The translations under genes were made by a program, and so were the position numbers. The notes under the pieces are model-generated. The model ran no database searches, was not told where the DNA came from, and was given only the letters and a program-made list of their open reading frames with translations. A stretch of DNA of 64,000 nucleotides, taken from an uncultured Clostridia bacterium (GTDB lineage Bacteria > Bacillota > Clostridia > Christensenellales > Borkfalkiaceae). The DNA is taken from the NCBI GenBank assembly GCA_947053545.1, contig CAMRSY010000006.1, positions 1 through 64,000 on the forward strand. Direction: 5' to 3'. This document shows positions 33,713 to 42,780 of the stretch, one piece after another. The stretch's first letter is position 1. Every line of letters begins with the position of its first letter.

Positions 33713-34957
33713 TCAATTATCATGTTTATTAAGGCAAGCCGATTGTAAATACTCGTGCATTGCGTAGGCAACGCGTTTGCTCTGTTCCACCGCTTCCACC
33801 ACCGTTTTCGCGCCCTTTACCACGTCGCCGCTGGCAAACACGCCTTCACGCGTGGTTTCGCCGTTGTCGGCAATTTTAGCAAGCCCGCGTTCGTTAGTTT
33901 CAAGCCCTTTGGTCTGCGTTAAAATCATATTCGAAGGGCGCTGCGAAATGCAAATCATAACGCTGTCGCAGGGCATAAGGGAGGAGAAGTCGGAAACCGA
34001 AACAAGCCTGTGCTGTTCGTCGCAAACCGTATCGGCGAACATAACTCCGTCGTCGGTTATTTCTACGGGCTGTTTGTTATAAACAAATTCCGCGCCTTCT
34101 ATTTCGGCGTATTCTTTTTCCTCGTCGCTGGCGGAATAGGTGTCCGAGCGTACGGTTATTTTAACGTCTTTCACGCCCATTCGCAAGGCGGTGCGCGCCA
34201 CGTCCATAGCAACGTTGCCCGCGCCTATTATTACCATACTCTTGCCCAGCTGGTCGCGGTAAGCCTCTGGCTTTTCCAAAAAGTGAACGCCGTAATGCAC
34301 GTGCCCCAAAGTTTCGCCTTTAATATTAAGAGCAATGGGCCAGGTTACGCCTGTTCCTATCGAAATGGCTTTAAATCCGTCGCGGAACAGCTCTTCTATA
34401 CCAAACGCCTTGCCTATGGTTACGTTAAATTTAAGTTTAATGCCCAGCCTCAGCATAAGCGATTTATATCTGTCCACAATCGATTTAGGCAACCTGAATT
34501 CGGGTATGCCGAAGCGCAGTACGCCGCCTATGTCGCTTTTGCTTTCAAATACGGTAACGTCGTAGCCGAGCTGCGCCATTTTTATGGAAATGGTTATGCC
34601 TGCGGGCCCCGCGCCTACAACGGCTACTTTTATTCCGTTTGAAGGCTGGCGCTGCAGTTCCAGACTGTCAAGATATCTTTCTGAAATAAAGTTTTCAATG
34701 GTGGACACTTCAACGGGTTCGCCCTTCAAGCCGCGAATGCAGTGCCCCTGACACTGGTTGCCGTGGTTGCACACAATCGAGCAAACAACCGAAAGGGGGT
34801 TATTGTCAAACAGCATTCTGCCCGCTTCGTCTATGTCGCCCTTTAAAAACGTTTGTATAAAGTTTGGAATAGGGGTGGATATGGGGCATCCCTGCATACA
34901 TAAAGGTTTTTTGCAGTTAAGGCAGCGTTTTGCTTCCGCTATTACGTTATGAGCCAT
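33713..34957 (-). CDS. GltD-like FAD/NAD(P)H oxidoreductase, orphan small subunit
   Basis: 414 residues. An N-terminal cysteine-rich cluster domain (CLNCKKPLCMQGC, CSIVCNHGNQCQGHC) is followed by an FAD site VVGAGPAGIT, an EFRLPKSIV segment and an NAD(P)H site IIGAGNVAMDVA. This is the glutamate-synthase small-subunit/NfnB-like fold. No large glutamate-synthase subunit or NfnA partner is adjacent, so the electron acceptor is unknown. GAGGTG precedes the start, 4 bases after the HIT gene. Confidence 0.87.
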   Translation of the reverse strand: MAHNVIAEAKRCLNCKKPLCMQGCPISTPIPNFIQTFLKGDIDEAGRMLFDNNPLSVVCSIVCNHGNQCQGHCIRGLKGEPVEVSTIENFISERYLDSLELQRQPSNGIKVAVVGAGPAGITISIKMAQLGYDVTVFESKSDIGGVLRFGIPEFRLPKSIVDRYKSLMLRLGIKLKFNVTIGKAFGIEELFRDGFKAISIGTGVTWPIALNIKGETLGHVHYGVHFLEKPEAYRDQLGKSMVIIGAGNVAMDVARTALRMGVKDVKITVRSDTYSASDEEKEYAEIEGAEFVYNKQPVEITDDGVMFADTVCDEQHRLVSVSDFSSLMPCDSVMICISQRPSNMILTQTKGLETNERGLAKIADNGETTREGVFASGDVVKGAKTVVEAVEQSKRVAYAMHEYLQSACLNKHDN

Positions 34958-34961
34958 TTGC

Positions 34962-35390
34962 TTACACCTCGTTTAATGCGTCTTTTATTTTCTTAATCAT
35001 TTCGGCATACTCGCCGTCGGTCAGGTACGTCTTGTCAGGATTCATCGTAAACGTGCCGCCCCATTCGTCGCCGCCTTTATACTTGGGGCAAAGATGAACG
35101 TGCAGGTGGCAACCCGTGTCGCCGTACATACCGTAGTTTAATTTGTTGGGCGAAAAAACTTTATGAATAGCTTTGGCGGCGCGGTTTACATCGGCAAAAA
35201 ACGCGTTGCGTTCTTCGTCCGAAACGTTTACAATTTCGCTTACGTGGTCTTTATAGGCGACGATGCACCGCCCCGGTTTAGACTGTTCTTTAAACAGTAT
35301 TAGTTGCGAAACTTTCAAATCGCATATTTTAATGCCGAATTTGGCCAAAGGTTCGCCGCCTACGCAGTATCCGCAGTTGCAGTCTTTCAT
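34962..35390 (-). CDS. HIT-family nucleotide hydrolase
   Basis: 142 residues with the histidine triad HLHVHLCPKY (HxHxHxx) near residue 99. An N-terminal CNCGYC motif resembles the zinc-binding HIT proteins annotated as diadenosine tetraphosphate or AMP-lysine hydrolases. Its substrate is a nucleotide conjugate (family inference). It is the promoter-proximal gene of a two-gene unit with the GltD-like flavoprotein; the link between the two functions is not evident. Confidence 0.88.
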   Translation of the reverse strand: MKDCNCGYCVGGEPLAKFGIKICDLKVSQLILFKEQSKPGRCIVAYKDHVSEIVNVSDEERNAFFADVNRAAKAIHKVFSPNKLNYGMYGDTGCHLHVHLCPKYKGGDEWGGTFTMNPDKTYLTDGEYAEMIKKIKDALNEV

Positions 35391-35552
35391 AATTTCTCCC
35401 TTAAAACATTATTGCCGTTTTTTTGTATTTTTCATTATATCACGCGTTTTTTTATATTTCAATAGTAAAAATAAATTTTCTGTATTATGCTCTGCGCTGT
35501 TTCCTATTTAATATAATTAAAAAATTTTTCCGCATAATTTTCACAAAACGTA

Positions 35553-35581
35553 TTGCAATTTATCACAGTATATGGTAATAT
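35553..35581 (+). promoter_or_regulatory. Candidate hppA promoter
   Basis: TTGCAA and TAATAT with a 17-base spacer, 51 bases before the hppA ATG, which has GAGGGGA. Confidence 0.65.
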
Positions 35582-35632
35582 TCTTTCACAATGCGATAAT
35601 ATTTCGCAAAAATACAATCCGAGGGGAAATTT

Positions 35633-37888
35633 ATGGTTATTGAATTGCTCTTAATCATAGTGGGCGCGGCAGTTATTCTCGCGTGCGCCTGCGCGGCTCT
35701 CAACTATTTCACCACGAAAAAGTTGAAAGAGGGAACGGAAAGAATGCAGGAAATTGCGGCGGCTATCCGCGTCGGCGCAAACGCCTTCATTAAGTACGAG
35801 TATAAAATCGTGGCTATTATCGGCTCGGCAGTAGCCGCTTTGCTTATAGCTTTCGTAAGCTGGCAGACGGGTATCGCGTTTATAATAGGCGCGCTGGTTT
35901 CGGCGGCTGCGGGTTTTGTAGGTATGAAAATAGCTACTTACGCAAACGTTCGCGTAACAAATGCCGCAAACGAAACGCGCAATACGGGTAAAACTTTAAA
36001 AGTGGCTTTCAGGGGCGGCTCGGTTATGGGCTTGTGCGTTGCAGGCTTCGCTCTTATGGGCGCGCTTATCGTGTATGCCGTTTTCGGTATAGGTTGCCAT
36101 CAGGTTGACGACATACTCGGAAAAACCGAACCTATCTGGACAAACTGGACAAAACTTGAAGCGGGTTTGACAATGACGCTTTCCGGTTACGCGCTCGGCT
36201 GTTCGATAATAGCGCTTTTCAACCGCGTAGGCGGCGGTATTTACACCAAGGCGGCGGATATGGGCGCCGACCTCGTAGGCAAGACGGAAGCTCACATTCC
36301 CGAAGACGACCCCCGCAACCCCGCTACAATCGCCGATAACGTTGGCGACAACGTTGGCGACGTTGCAGGTTTGGGTTCCGACCTTCTGGAAAGCTTTGTA
36401 GGCGCTATGCTTTCGGGCGTAATTCTTGCGGGTGAAATGTGCGGTAAAGGTATAATTGCCGGCGCGTCGGCCAGTTTGGAAGCAATGTCAACTGCCGTGC
36501 GCACTATGCTCCTGTTCCCCATGGTGTTTGCAGGTTGCGGCCTTTTAGGCTGTCTGGTTGGTATTTTCTATCTTTTATTAAGACCTCTCGGACCTAAGAC
36601 AAACGTGCATATGCAGCTTAATATCGCTACTTGGATATCTGCAGGGCTTTCAATTTTAAGCTGTTTCCTGTTAAGTTTCTTTATGTTTCAGGGCGAAGCT
36701 TTTACGGACGATCTGTTTAAGATGATAGGATTTAAGGCGGCAAATCTTTCGCCTTGGATAGCGGCAATACTCGGCATAGCTGCGGGTATCGTTATAGGAA
36801 TAATTTCCGAATACTATACCTCTTACGATTACAAGCCCACTAAAGCGATATCAAACTCGTCAAAAGAGGGCGCGGCGCTGACAATTACCGAAGGTATGGC
36901 AACGGGTATGATAAGCTGTATGCTTCCCGTAGTAGTTTTGGGCGTTGCAATTTTCGGTTCTTACGCGGTGGCGGGAATGTACGGCGTTGCTATTGCCGCA
37001 ATCGGAATGCTTTCGTTTGTTGCGGCTACCGTTTCGGTAGACACTTACGGTCCTATATCGGATAATGCGGGCGGCATTGCCGAAATGAGCTTCTTAGAGC
37101 CCGAGGTGCGCGAAATCACCGACAAGCTCGACGCCGTAGGCAACACCACGGCGGCGATAGGAAAGGGCTTTGCAATCGGTTCGGCCTCATTTGCAACGCT
37201 GTCAATGCTGTGCTCCTATCTGTTTGCGTTCAACGTAATTCCCGTTGAAGCTATAGCAGATATGAAATGGGTAGAATCTTTGATGTTAAACGTTATGAAT
37301 CCCCTCACGCTTGCGGGCGCGCTGATAGGCGCGGCAATCCCCTTTATGTTCTCTGGTATGCTTATTAAAGCAGTTGCCAAAGCCGCAAGGCATATGGTGG
37401 AAGAGGTTCGCCGTCAGTTCAGGGAAATCCCCGGCATACTCGAAGGCGAAGCTAAGCCCGATTACGAAACCTGCATTCAGATTTCTTCCAAGGGCTCCAT
37501 TAAGGAAATGCGTATCCCCTGTCTTATAGCTATTGCAATACCTGTTGTAACGGGCTTCCTGTTCGGTGCTGAGTTTGTAGGCGGTCTGCTTGTAGGTGCT
37601 ATAATCTCGGCAATTATGCTTGCAATTTACACCGGTAACGCGGGCGGCGCCTGGGATAACGCTAAAAAGTATATCGAAAGCGGCGGCGTTGAAGGCGTTA
37701 AGAAGGGTGAAGAAGGCTACGATGCTGTTCACGACGCGGCTGTCGTAGGAGACACGGTAGGCGACCCCTTGAAGGACACGGTAGGACCTTCCTTGGATAT
37801 ACTTATTAAAATAATGTCTACTGTTTCGCTTGTAATGGTAGTCCTTTTCAGAGATTACAATTTATTCGCAAAACTCGGTATAATTTAA
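35633..37888 (+). CDS. hppA: Membrane-bound ion-translocating pyrophosphatase, K+-dependent type
   Basis: It pumps H+ or Na+ using pyrophosphate hydrolysis. 751 residues with about sixteen membrane helices. The hallmark GADLVGKTE and the acidic substrate loop DDPRNPATIADNVGDNVGD are present, with a second acidic site near the C-terminus (DAAVVGDTVGDPLKDT). The determinant GNTTAAIGKG has Ala where K+-independent enzymes have Lys, pointing to K+ dependence. Proton versus sodium specificity cannot be decided by eye. Monocistronic, ending in a strong terminator. Confidence 0.95.
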   Translation: MVIELLLIIVGAAVILACACAALNYFTTKKLKEGTERMQEIAAAIRVGANAFIKYEYKIVAIIGSAVAALLIAFVSWQTGIAFIIGALVSAAAGFVGMKIATYANVRVTNAANETRNTGKTLKVAFRGGSVMGLCVAGFALMGALIVYAVFGIGCHQVDDILGKTEPIWTNWTKLEAGLTMTLSGYALGCSIIALFNRVGGGIYTKAADMGADLVGKTEAHIPEDDPRNPATIADNVGDNVGDVAGLGSDLLESFVGAMLSGVILAGEMCGKGIIAGASASLEAMSTAVRTMLLFPMVFAGCGLLGCLVGIFYLLLRPLGPKTNVHMQLNIATWISAGLSILSCFLLSFFMFQGEAFTDDLFKMIGFKAANLSPWIAAILGIAAGIVIGIISEYYTSYDYKPTKAISNSSKEGAALTITEGMATGMISCMLPVVVLGVAIFGSYAVAGMYGVAIAAIGMLSFVAATVSVDTYGPISDNAGGIAEMSFLEPEVREITDKLDAVGNTTAAIGKGFAIGSASFATLSMLCSYLFAFNVIPVEAIADMKWVESLMLNVMNPLTLAGALIGAAIPFMFSGMLIKAVAKAARHMVEEVRRQFREIPGILEGEAKPDYETCIQISSKGSIKEMRIPCLIAIAIPVVTGFLFGAEFVGGLLVGAIISAIMLAIYTGNAGGAWDNAKKYIESGGVEGVKKGEEGYDAVHDAAVVGDTVGDPLKDTVGPSLDILIKIMSTVSLVMVVLFRDYNLFAKLGII

Positions 37889-37899
37889 AATATGAATTT

Positions 37900-37934
37900 C
37901 TGCCCGCGGCAAACAGCTGCGGGCAGTTTTTTTT
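37900..37934 (+). terminator. Intrinsic terminator after hppA
   Basis: An 11-bp stem with one mismatch (37900-37910 with 37916-37926), followed by eight T. Confidence 0.9.
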
Positions 37935-38013
37935 GTTTAGCGGTTTCGTCGTAAAACTTAATATTAGTCTACGTTGCCTCGCCGTTTTTTTACCCAATAT
38001 TCACAAACTTGTT

Positions 38014-38042
38014 TTGACATTTACTTTTGGGCATAATATAAT
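38014..38042 (+). promoter_or_regulatory. Consensus promoter of the secreted protease gene
   Basis: TTGACA and TATAAT with exactly 17 bases between them, about 48 bases before the ATG. Confidence 0.85.
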
Positions 38043-38090
38043 ATGAGTACCAAAATTCAGCATTAGCGCAACCGGCGCACGGAAAAATTT

Positions 38091-39539
38091 ATGAAAAAGA
38101 AAATTTTAGCAACAACTTTGGCTGTCGCCACTCTGTCACTCGGTGTTTTTGCAGGTTGTTTTGCCGAGCGCGGCGTTTACGTAACGTCTATCGAAAAGTC
38201 GCAGACCATCGGCACGGTCGATTACTATACCATAAAATATTCCGACGGCACAACGTCGGAAATTACTGTTACTAACGGTAAGAACGGCAGCGACGGCAAA
38301 GACGGCAGCGACGCGCAGGACGTAACCGCCGAGGACGTATACGAAACTTACAAAAAAATCTACGGCGAAGAGCTTACGTTTAAGCAGTTTTGCGAAAAAT
38401 ATCTTACGGTAAATACCGATAATACTGCCGCGTTGAATTCGGCTTTGCGGTCATGCGCGAAAGTTTATACCGTTTTTCACGAAAAGGGATTCGATGATTT
38501 CGGCAGATATCTGGGTGTTATAGAAACGTCGTATTGCGGTTCTTCCGTAATATATAAAATGGAAGACGAATACACTTACTTTTTAACAAATTACCACGTG
38601 ATATACGACGAAAAGGCGGCAACCTCTTCGGGCTATGATAATTTCACCGAAAAAACCTGGGTATATATGTACGGCAGCGAATACGCGCCCGTGCAGAATC
38701 CTTACACCTACGAAATTACTATCGAAGAGCAAGACGCATACGCAATAGAGTGCGACTATATCGGCGGCGCTATTACGTACGATGTAGCCGTTTTAAGGGC
38801 GAAAACGGCTGACGTTTTAAAGGTTAACCCGCAGGCTGCGGCGGTAAAGGTAAGCTACGATTTTTCCGTCGGCGACAACACTTACGCTGTCGGTAATCCC
38901 GACGACGGCGGTATAAGCGTAACGGAAGGCATCGTCAGCGTAGACAGCGATTATATTAACCTTGCTATCGACGGAAAATCGCGCAGTTACCGCTCTATCC
39001 GTACGGACACGGCTTTGACGCACGGCAGTTCCGGCGGCGGACTTTTCAATATGCGCGGCGAACTTATCGGGCTTAACAATGCGGGCGACGAAGAAATTAC
39101 AAGTATGAATTTTGCTATACCCGCCTCGGTTTTAACGGCGGTTGCCGACGGCGTTTTGTATTATAACGCTGCCGATTCTACGGTTAAAACCACTTTTATA
39201 ACGCGTTTGGGCGTAACTGTAAGCTCTAAAAATTCGCGCTATGTCTACGACGCGGCTACGGGCAAGGGCAGTATAAAAGAAGATACGGTTGTTTTAAGTT
39301 GCGAGGCGGACAGCCTTTCCGCGCTTGCGGGCTTGCAGAAAGACGACGTGATAATTTCTATGACTTTAAACGGCAAAACTACGGTTATTACAAGGCAGTT
39401 TAAAATGACAGACGTTCTTTTAAGCGCCAGAACGGGCGATATTATTAAAATAGGATATACCCGCGGCGGCGTTGAGGCGGAGTCTCAGGAAATAACTGTG
39501 CGCCCTGTGGACGTAAAAGACGTTGATAAGCTTAACTGA
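38091..39539 (+). CDS. Secreted trypsin-like (S1C/HtrA-type) serine protease lipoprotein with PDZ domain
   Basis: 482 residues. A signal peptide ends in the lipobox GVFAGC, predicting a lipoprotein. A short collagen-like, DG-rich linker (GKNGSDGKDGSD) and a region of unknown fold lead to the protease domain. The triad is His in LTNYHVIYD (~169), Asp in YDVAVLRA and Ser in GSSGGGLFN (~314). The last ~100 residues look like a PDZ domain (SLSALAGLQKDDVIISM). A role in envelope protein quality control is likely. The ribosome-binding site is weak (GGAAA). Confidence 0.88.
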   Translation: MKKKILATTLAVATLSLGVFAGCFAERGVYVTSIEKSQTIGTVDYYTIKYSDGTTSEITVTNGKNGSDGKDGSDAQDVTAEDVYETYKKIYGEELTFKQFCEKYLTVNTDNTAALNSALRSCAKVYTVFHEKGFDDFGRYLGVIETSYCGSSVIYKMEDEYTYFLTNYHVIYDEKAATSSGYDNFTEKTWVYMYGSEYAPVQNPYTYEITIEEQDAYAIECDYIGGAITYDVAVLRAKTADVLKVNPQAAAVKVSYDFSVGDNTYAVGNPDDGGISVTEGIVSVDSDYINLAIDGKSRSYRSIRTDTALTHGSSGGGLFNMRGELIGLNNAGDEEITSMNFAIPASVLTAVADGVLYYNAADSTVKTTFITRLGVTVSSKNSRYVYDAATGKGSIKEDTVVLSCEADSLSALAGLQKDDVIISMTLNGKTTVITRQFKMTDVLLSARTGDIIKIGYTRGGVEAESQEITVRPVDVKDVDKLN

Positions 39540-39636
39540 ACTGCGGGCAACCGAATGCCGTGCGTATATGCCGTTTAACTTAAACCGTTAACAGAAGCAC
39601 AATGTTTCCGTCCGCAGAATTAACAACGCGGGCGGC

Positions 39637-39665
39637 TTGCGTTTTTATAAAAATAGTGGTAAAAT
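39637..39665 (+). promoter_or_regulatory. Candidate trpS promoter
   Basis: TTGCGT and TAAAAT with a 17-base spacer, 33 bases before the ATG. No T-box element was seen in the leader. Confidence 0.6.
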
Positions 39666-39698
39666 ATACCAAAGTAAAATTTTTAAAGGAGAGTGAAT

Positions 39699-40700
39699 AT
39701 GGAAGAAATAATAAAAACGCTTTATTCGGGCGTTCAGCCGACAAACAATTTAACCATCGGCAATTATATAGGAACTCTCCGCAGTTGGCGCGGTTTACAG
39801 GAAAATTATAACTGCATTTTTGCGGCGGCAAATATGCACGCTATAACCGTCAGACAAAACCCCGCCGAGTTAAGGCAAAAAACGCTTTCTTTAGTCGCGC
39901 TTTTTTTAGCATGCGGCGTAAATCCTCAAAAAAGTATTGTGTACGTCCAGTCACACGTGCCTGCGCATGCCGAGCTGTGCTGGGCCCTTAACACGTTTAC
40001 TTACGTGGGCGAAATGGAGCGTATGACGCAGTATAAGGATAAATCGTCGCGGCATGCCGATAATATCAATATGGGGCTTATGGATTACCCCGTATTGATG
40101 GCGGCGGATATACTTTTATATCAGACGGATTTGGTGCCCGTTGGGCTTGACCAGCGTCAGCATCTTGAAATTGCGCGCGATATTGCCGTGCGTTTCAACA
40201 ACGCTTATACCCCCACGTTTACCGTGCCGGAAGGGCTCTATCCCAAAATGGGCGCCAAGATAGCCGATTTGCAGGATCCCGCTAAAAAAATGTCGAAATC
40301 GGCGGAAAATCCCAACGGCGCCGTATTTTTGTCGGACGATAAAGATACGGTTATGCGCAAATTCAAACGCGCCGTAACCGACAGCGAAAACGCCGTTAAG
40401 TACAACCCCGAATCAAAGGCGGGGGTAAGCAATCTGTTAACCGTTTACTGCGCGTTTTCGGGTAAAAGCTTGGAGGAGGCGGAAAAGGAGTTCGAGGGCA
40501 AAGGCTATGGCGATTTCAAGCTTGCCGTGGGTGAAACTGTCGCCGACAGCCTTGCGCCTATGCAGGCTGAACACAAAAGGCTGCTTGCCGATAAGGCGTA
40601 TCTTGAAAGCGTGATGGCGGACGGAGCCGATAAGGCGGAAAAACTTGCCCGTAAAACTTTATCCAAAGTCTACAAAAAAATAGGCTTTTATCAAATTTAA
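39699..40700 (+). CDS. trpS: Tryptophanyl-tRNA synthetase
   Basis: A class I synthetase charging tRNA-Trp. The HIGH-like motif is PTNNLTIGNYIG near the N-terminus and the KMSKS loop is KKMSKSAEN. It has 333 residues from the ATG at 39699; AAAGGAGAG (39685-39693) gives better spacing than the GTG at 39693. The AIDQ-like region reads GLDQRQHLEIARD. Its stop codon overlaps the next start (TAATG), so it leads a unit with the DUF5685, J-like and membrane genes. Confidence 0.97.
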   Translation: MEEIIKTLYSGVQPTNNLTIGNYIGTLRSWRGLQENYNCIFAAANMHAITVRQNPAELRQKTLSLVALFLACGVNPQKSIVYVQSHVPAHAELCWALNTFTYVGEMERMTQYKDKSSRHADNINMGLMDYPVLMAADILLYQTDLVPVGLDQRQHLEIARDIAVRFNNAYTPTFTVPEGLYPKMGAKIADLQDPAKKMSKSAENPNGAVFLSDDKDTVMRKFKRAVTDSENAVKYNPESKAGVSNLLTVYCAFSGKSLEEAEKEFEGKGYGDFKLAVGETVADSLAPMQAEHKRLLADKAYLESVMADGADKAEKLARKTLSKVYKKIGFYQI

Positions 40701-41575
40701 TGTTTGGCTATGTTAATCCGGACGGTCCTTATCTGTTTAAAAAGGACGAAACATTATACAACGCTATGTATTGCGGTATGTGCAAATCGATAGGCAGGGG
40801 GTGCGGCAACTTTGCAAAGTCGGCGCTTACCTTCGATATTGCTTTTATGTCGGCGCTTTTGCACAATATCGCCAACTGCGACGTTAAAATAGAAAAACGC
40901 CGCTGCGCGCTGCATTTAATAAAACGCCGCCCTATGGCGTTGCCGGACGATATTTCGGTTTTGCTGGGTTGTGTAAATACGGTGCTTGCATACTACAAGT
41001 TGCTTGACGATAAGGCGGACGGCGACAAAAAAGGCGTGTTTGCGTTTTTATACAGGAGCGGGTTTAAAAAGGCTTTAAAGCGGCATCCGCAGGCTGCGGA
41101 TATTGTTAAAAGGCAGACGGAAGGACAACGCGCTCTGGAATTGTCCGGTTGCGCCGTAATTGACGAGGCGTGCGAGCCGACGGCGCGTATGATGCAGGAA
41201 CTTTCGCGCTATTGCCTTAACGCGTATGCGGACGAACATACCGACGCGCTTACCTACGATATAGGCAAGTGGGTATATCTCGCCGACGCTTTGGACGATT
41301 ACGACAAGGACGTTAAAAGGGGGCGGTATAACGTTTTATATAACGCTTTCGGCGAAAGCACAAAGGCGGAGGCGGTTGAAAAAAACGGCGAAGAAATAAA
41401 CTTTATTTTCAATTCGCTGTTTGCAGATATGCGTTTGCAACTTTCAGCAATAAAATTTTATTTCAATCACGATTTAACGGACAATATAATATTAAGGGGA
41501 ATTCCGCTTAAAACCCGAAAGCTTGTTTACGGCAAGTGCGGAGAAGGTAAGAAAAAAGAAAATGAACAAACATAA
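40700..41575 (+). CDS. DUF5685-family protein
   Basis: 291 residues of unknown function. It begins MFGYVNPDGPYLFKKDE and has a CGMCKSIGRGCGN cysteine cluster (about residues 27-39), as in the DUF5685 family of clostridia. No membrane span. The acidic motif YLADALDDYDKDVKRGRYN late in the protein resembles a metal- or diphosphate-binding helix, so an enzyme is possible. It is translationally coupled to trpS (1-base overlap) and overlaps the J-like gene by 14 bases. Confidence 0.8.
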   Translation: MFGYVNPDGPYLFKKDETLYNAMYCGMCKSIGRGCGNFAKSALTFDIAFMSALLHNIANCDVKIEKRRCALHLIKRRPMALPDDISVLLGCVNTVLAYYKLLDDKADGDKKGVFAFLYRSGFKKALKRHPQAADIVKRQTEGQRALELSGCAVIDEACEPTARMMQELSRYCLNAYADEHTDALTYDIGKWVYLADALDDYDKDVKRGRYNVLYNAFGESTKAEAVEKNGEEINFIFNSLFADMRLQLSAIKFYFNHDLTDNIILRGIPLKTRKLVYGKCGEGKKKENEQT

Positions 41576-42197
41576 TCTCGAACTTTTGGGGCTGGAAGAG
41601 GGCGCTACGCGCGAACAGGTTGAAGAGGCTTATTCATCGCTTAAAGCAAAGCTTTCCGAAGACAGGTTTTTAGACGGTGAGGCAGGAAACGAGGCGGCAA
41701 GACGGCTTACCAAAATAAAGGTGGCTTACGACGAGCTTTTATCCGAGTTTGCCGAGCTGGAAAGAGGCGACGGCATCGACGGCGAGGGCTCGGCGTATGC
41801 TAAGGTCGAAGAATTAATAAAAAGCGGCGATTTAGCTGAAGCTCAGCGCATTTTGGATATGTTCAACGAGCGCGGAGCTCAGTGGCACTACCTGCAGTCG
41901 GTGGTGTTTTACCGCAAAAACTGGATAAACGAAAGCAAAAAGCAGCTGGAAATTGCCATGCGGCTTGACGGTGAAAACCAAAAGTATAAAGAGGCGTACG
42001 AAAAGCTTAACGAAAAAATAAAGTACGACGCTTCTCGTCAGGGCGCCAACGCCGAAAATAATAGCGCTTACCGCGCGCAGGATATGAACGGCGCTTATTC
42101 GGACAATCAAATGGGCGGCAGTTTCTGCGCGTCGTGCGCGGAGTGCTGCGCTCTTAACGCCTGCATAAACTGCCTTTGCAACGGCTGTTGCAGGTAG
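41562..42197 (+). CDS. J-domain-like protein lacking HPD, with cysteine-rich tail
   Basis: 211 residues. The first 65 resemble a J domain (LELLGLEEGATREQVEEAYSSLKAKL...KVAYDELLS) but the HPD tripeptide needed to stimulate Hsp70 is absent. A TPR-like helical repeat follows (about 80-155), and the end is a dense cysteine tail (CASCAECCALNACINCLCNGCC) typical of a membrane- or metal-associated terminus. The ATG at 41562 lies in the end of the DUF5685 gene. Its constant pairing with DUF5685 in clostridia is from general familiarity, not searched. Confidence 0.75.
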   Translation: MNKHNLELLGLEEGATREQVEEAYSSLKAKLSEDRFLDGEAGNEAARRLTKIKVAYDELLSEFAELERGDGIDGEGSAYAKVEELIKSGDLAEAQRILDMFNERGAQWHYLQSVVFYRKNWINESKKQLEIAMRLDGENQKYKEAYEKLNEKIKYDASRQGANAENNSAYRAQDMNGAYSDNQMGGSFCASCAECCALNACINCLCNGCCR

Positions 42198-42203
42198 TGC
42201 GGT

Positions 42204-42761
42204 ATGCCTAAAAATAACCGCTTCAACTCGTTTGAAATAGCACTTTCGGGTATTTCGTGCGGTATAGCGGTACTGTTTTTATCACTGGGTATATTAAGCG
42301 GTTGGTTGCTTGCCACAGGATATTTTATAGGCGTGCTGGCAATGATGATTCCCCTTTCCAAAAATTTTTTTAAGGGCGGATTTTTAGCGTATTTAGGCAC
42401 CTGTATTTTAACGGTTATAATGGGCGCGGCGGCAAAATTTTGGGATATAGTTCCGTTTGTATTGTTTTTTGGTATACATCCTTTGGTAAACGCTGTTATC
42501 AAAGCAAAAAAGTTTAACCGCTGGGTTGCGCTTGTAATTAAAATATTATGGTTTGATTGCGCGCTTATCGCAGGGTATTATCTAATTTTTCACGGAGTTT
42601 TGGGCGGCTCGCTGTTGCCGCAAAACGTTTACGATATTTTCAACAAATATATATTTTTGTTTATATTTACCATAGGTTCGCTTGCGGGAGTTATATACGA
42701 TTTTCTGGTATCCCGCTGTCAGCTTGCCGTCAACGCGTTGGTATTTAGAATTAGAAAATAA
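42204..42761 (+). CDS. Integral membrane protein of unknown function
   Basis: 185 residues with about five hydrophobic helices (roughly 13-33, 38-52, 58-80, 85-100, 110-140, 148-172) and basic loops. No motif of a known transporter is evident. It resembles small clostridial multi-pass proteins of the ECF-S-like or DUF class, but this is only an impression. It follows the J-like gene by 6 bases and precedes rlmD by 19, so it belongs to the trpS unit. Confidence 0.65.
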   Translation: MPKNNRFNSFEIALSGISCGIAVLFLSLGILSGWLLATGYFIGVLAMMIPLSKNFFKGGFLAYLGTCILTVIMGAAAKFWDIVPFVLFFGIHPLVNAVIKAKKFNRWVALVIKILWFDCALIAGYYLIFHGVLGGSLLPQNVYDIFNKYIFLFIFTIGSLAGVIYDFLVSRCQLAVNALVFRIRK

Positions 42762-42780
42762 TTTCGGATAATTTTATATT

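Noticed and set aside
39540..39698. T-box leader before trpS
   Set aside because: No T-box sequence or specifier loop arrangement found; a simple promoter sits 33 bases before the start.
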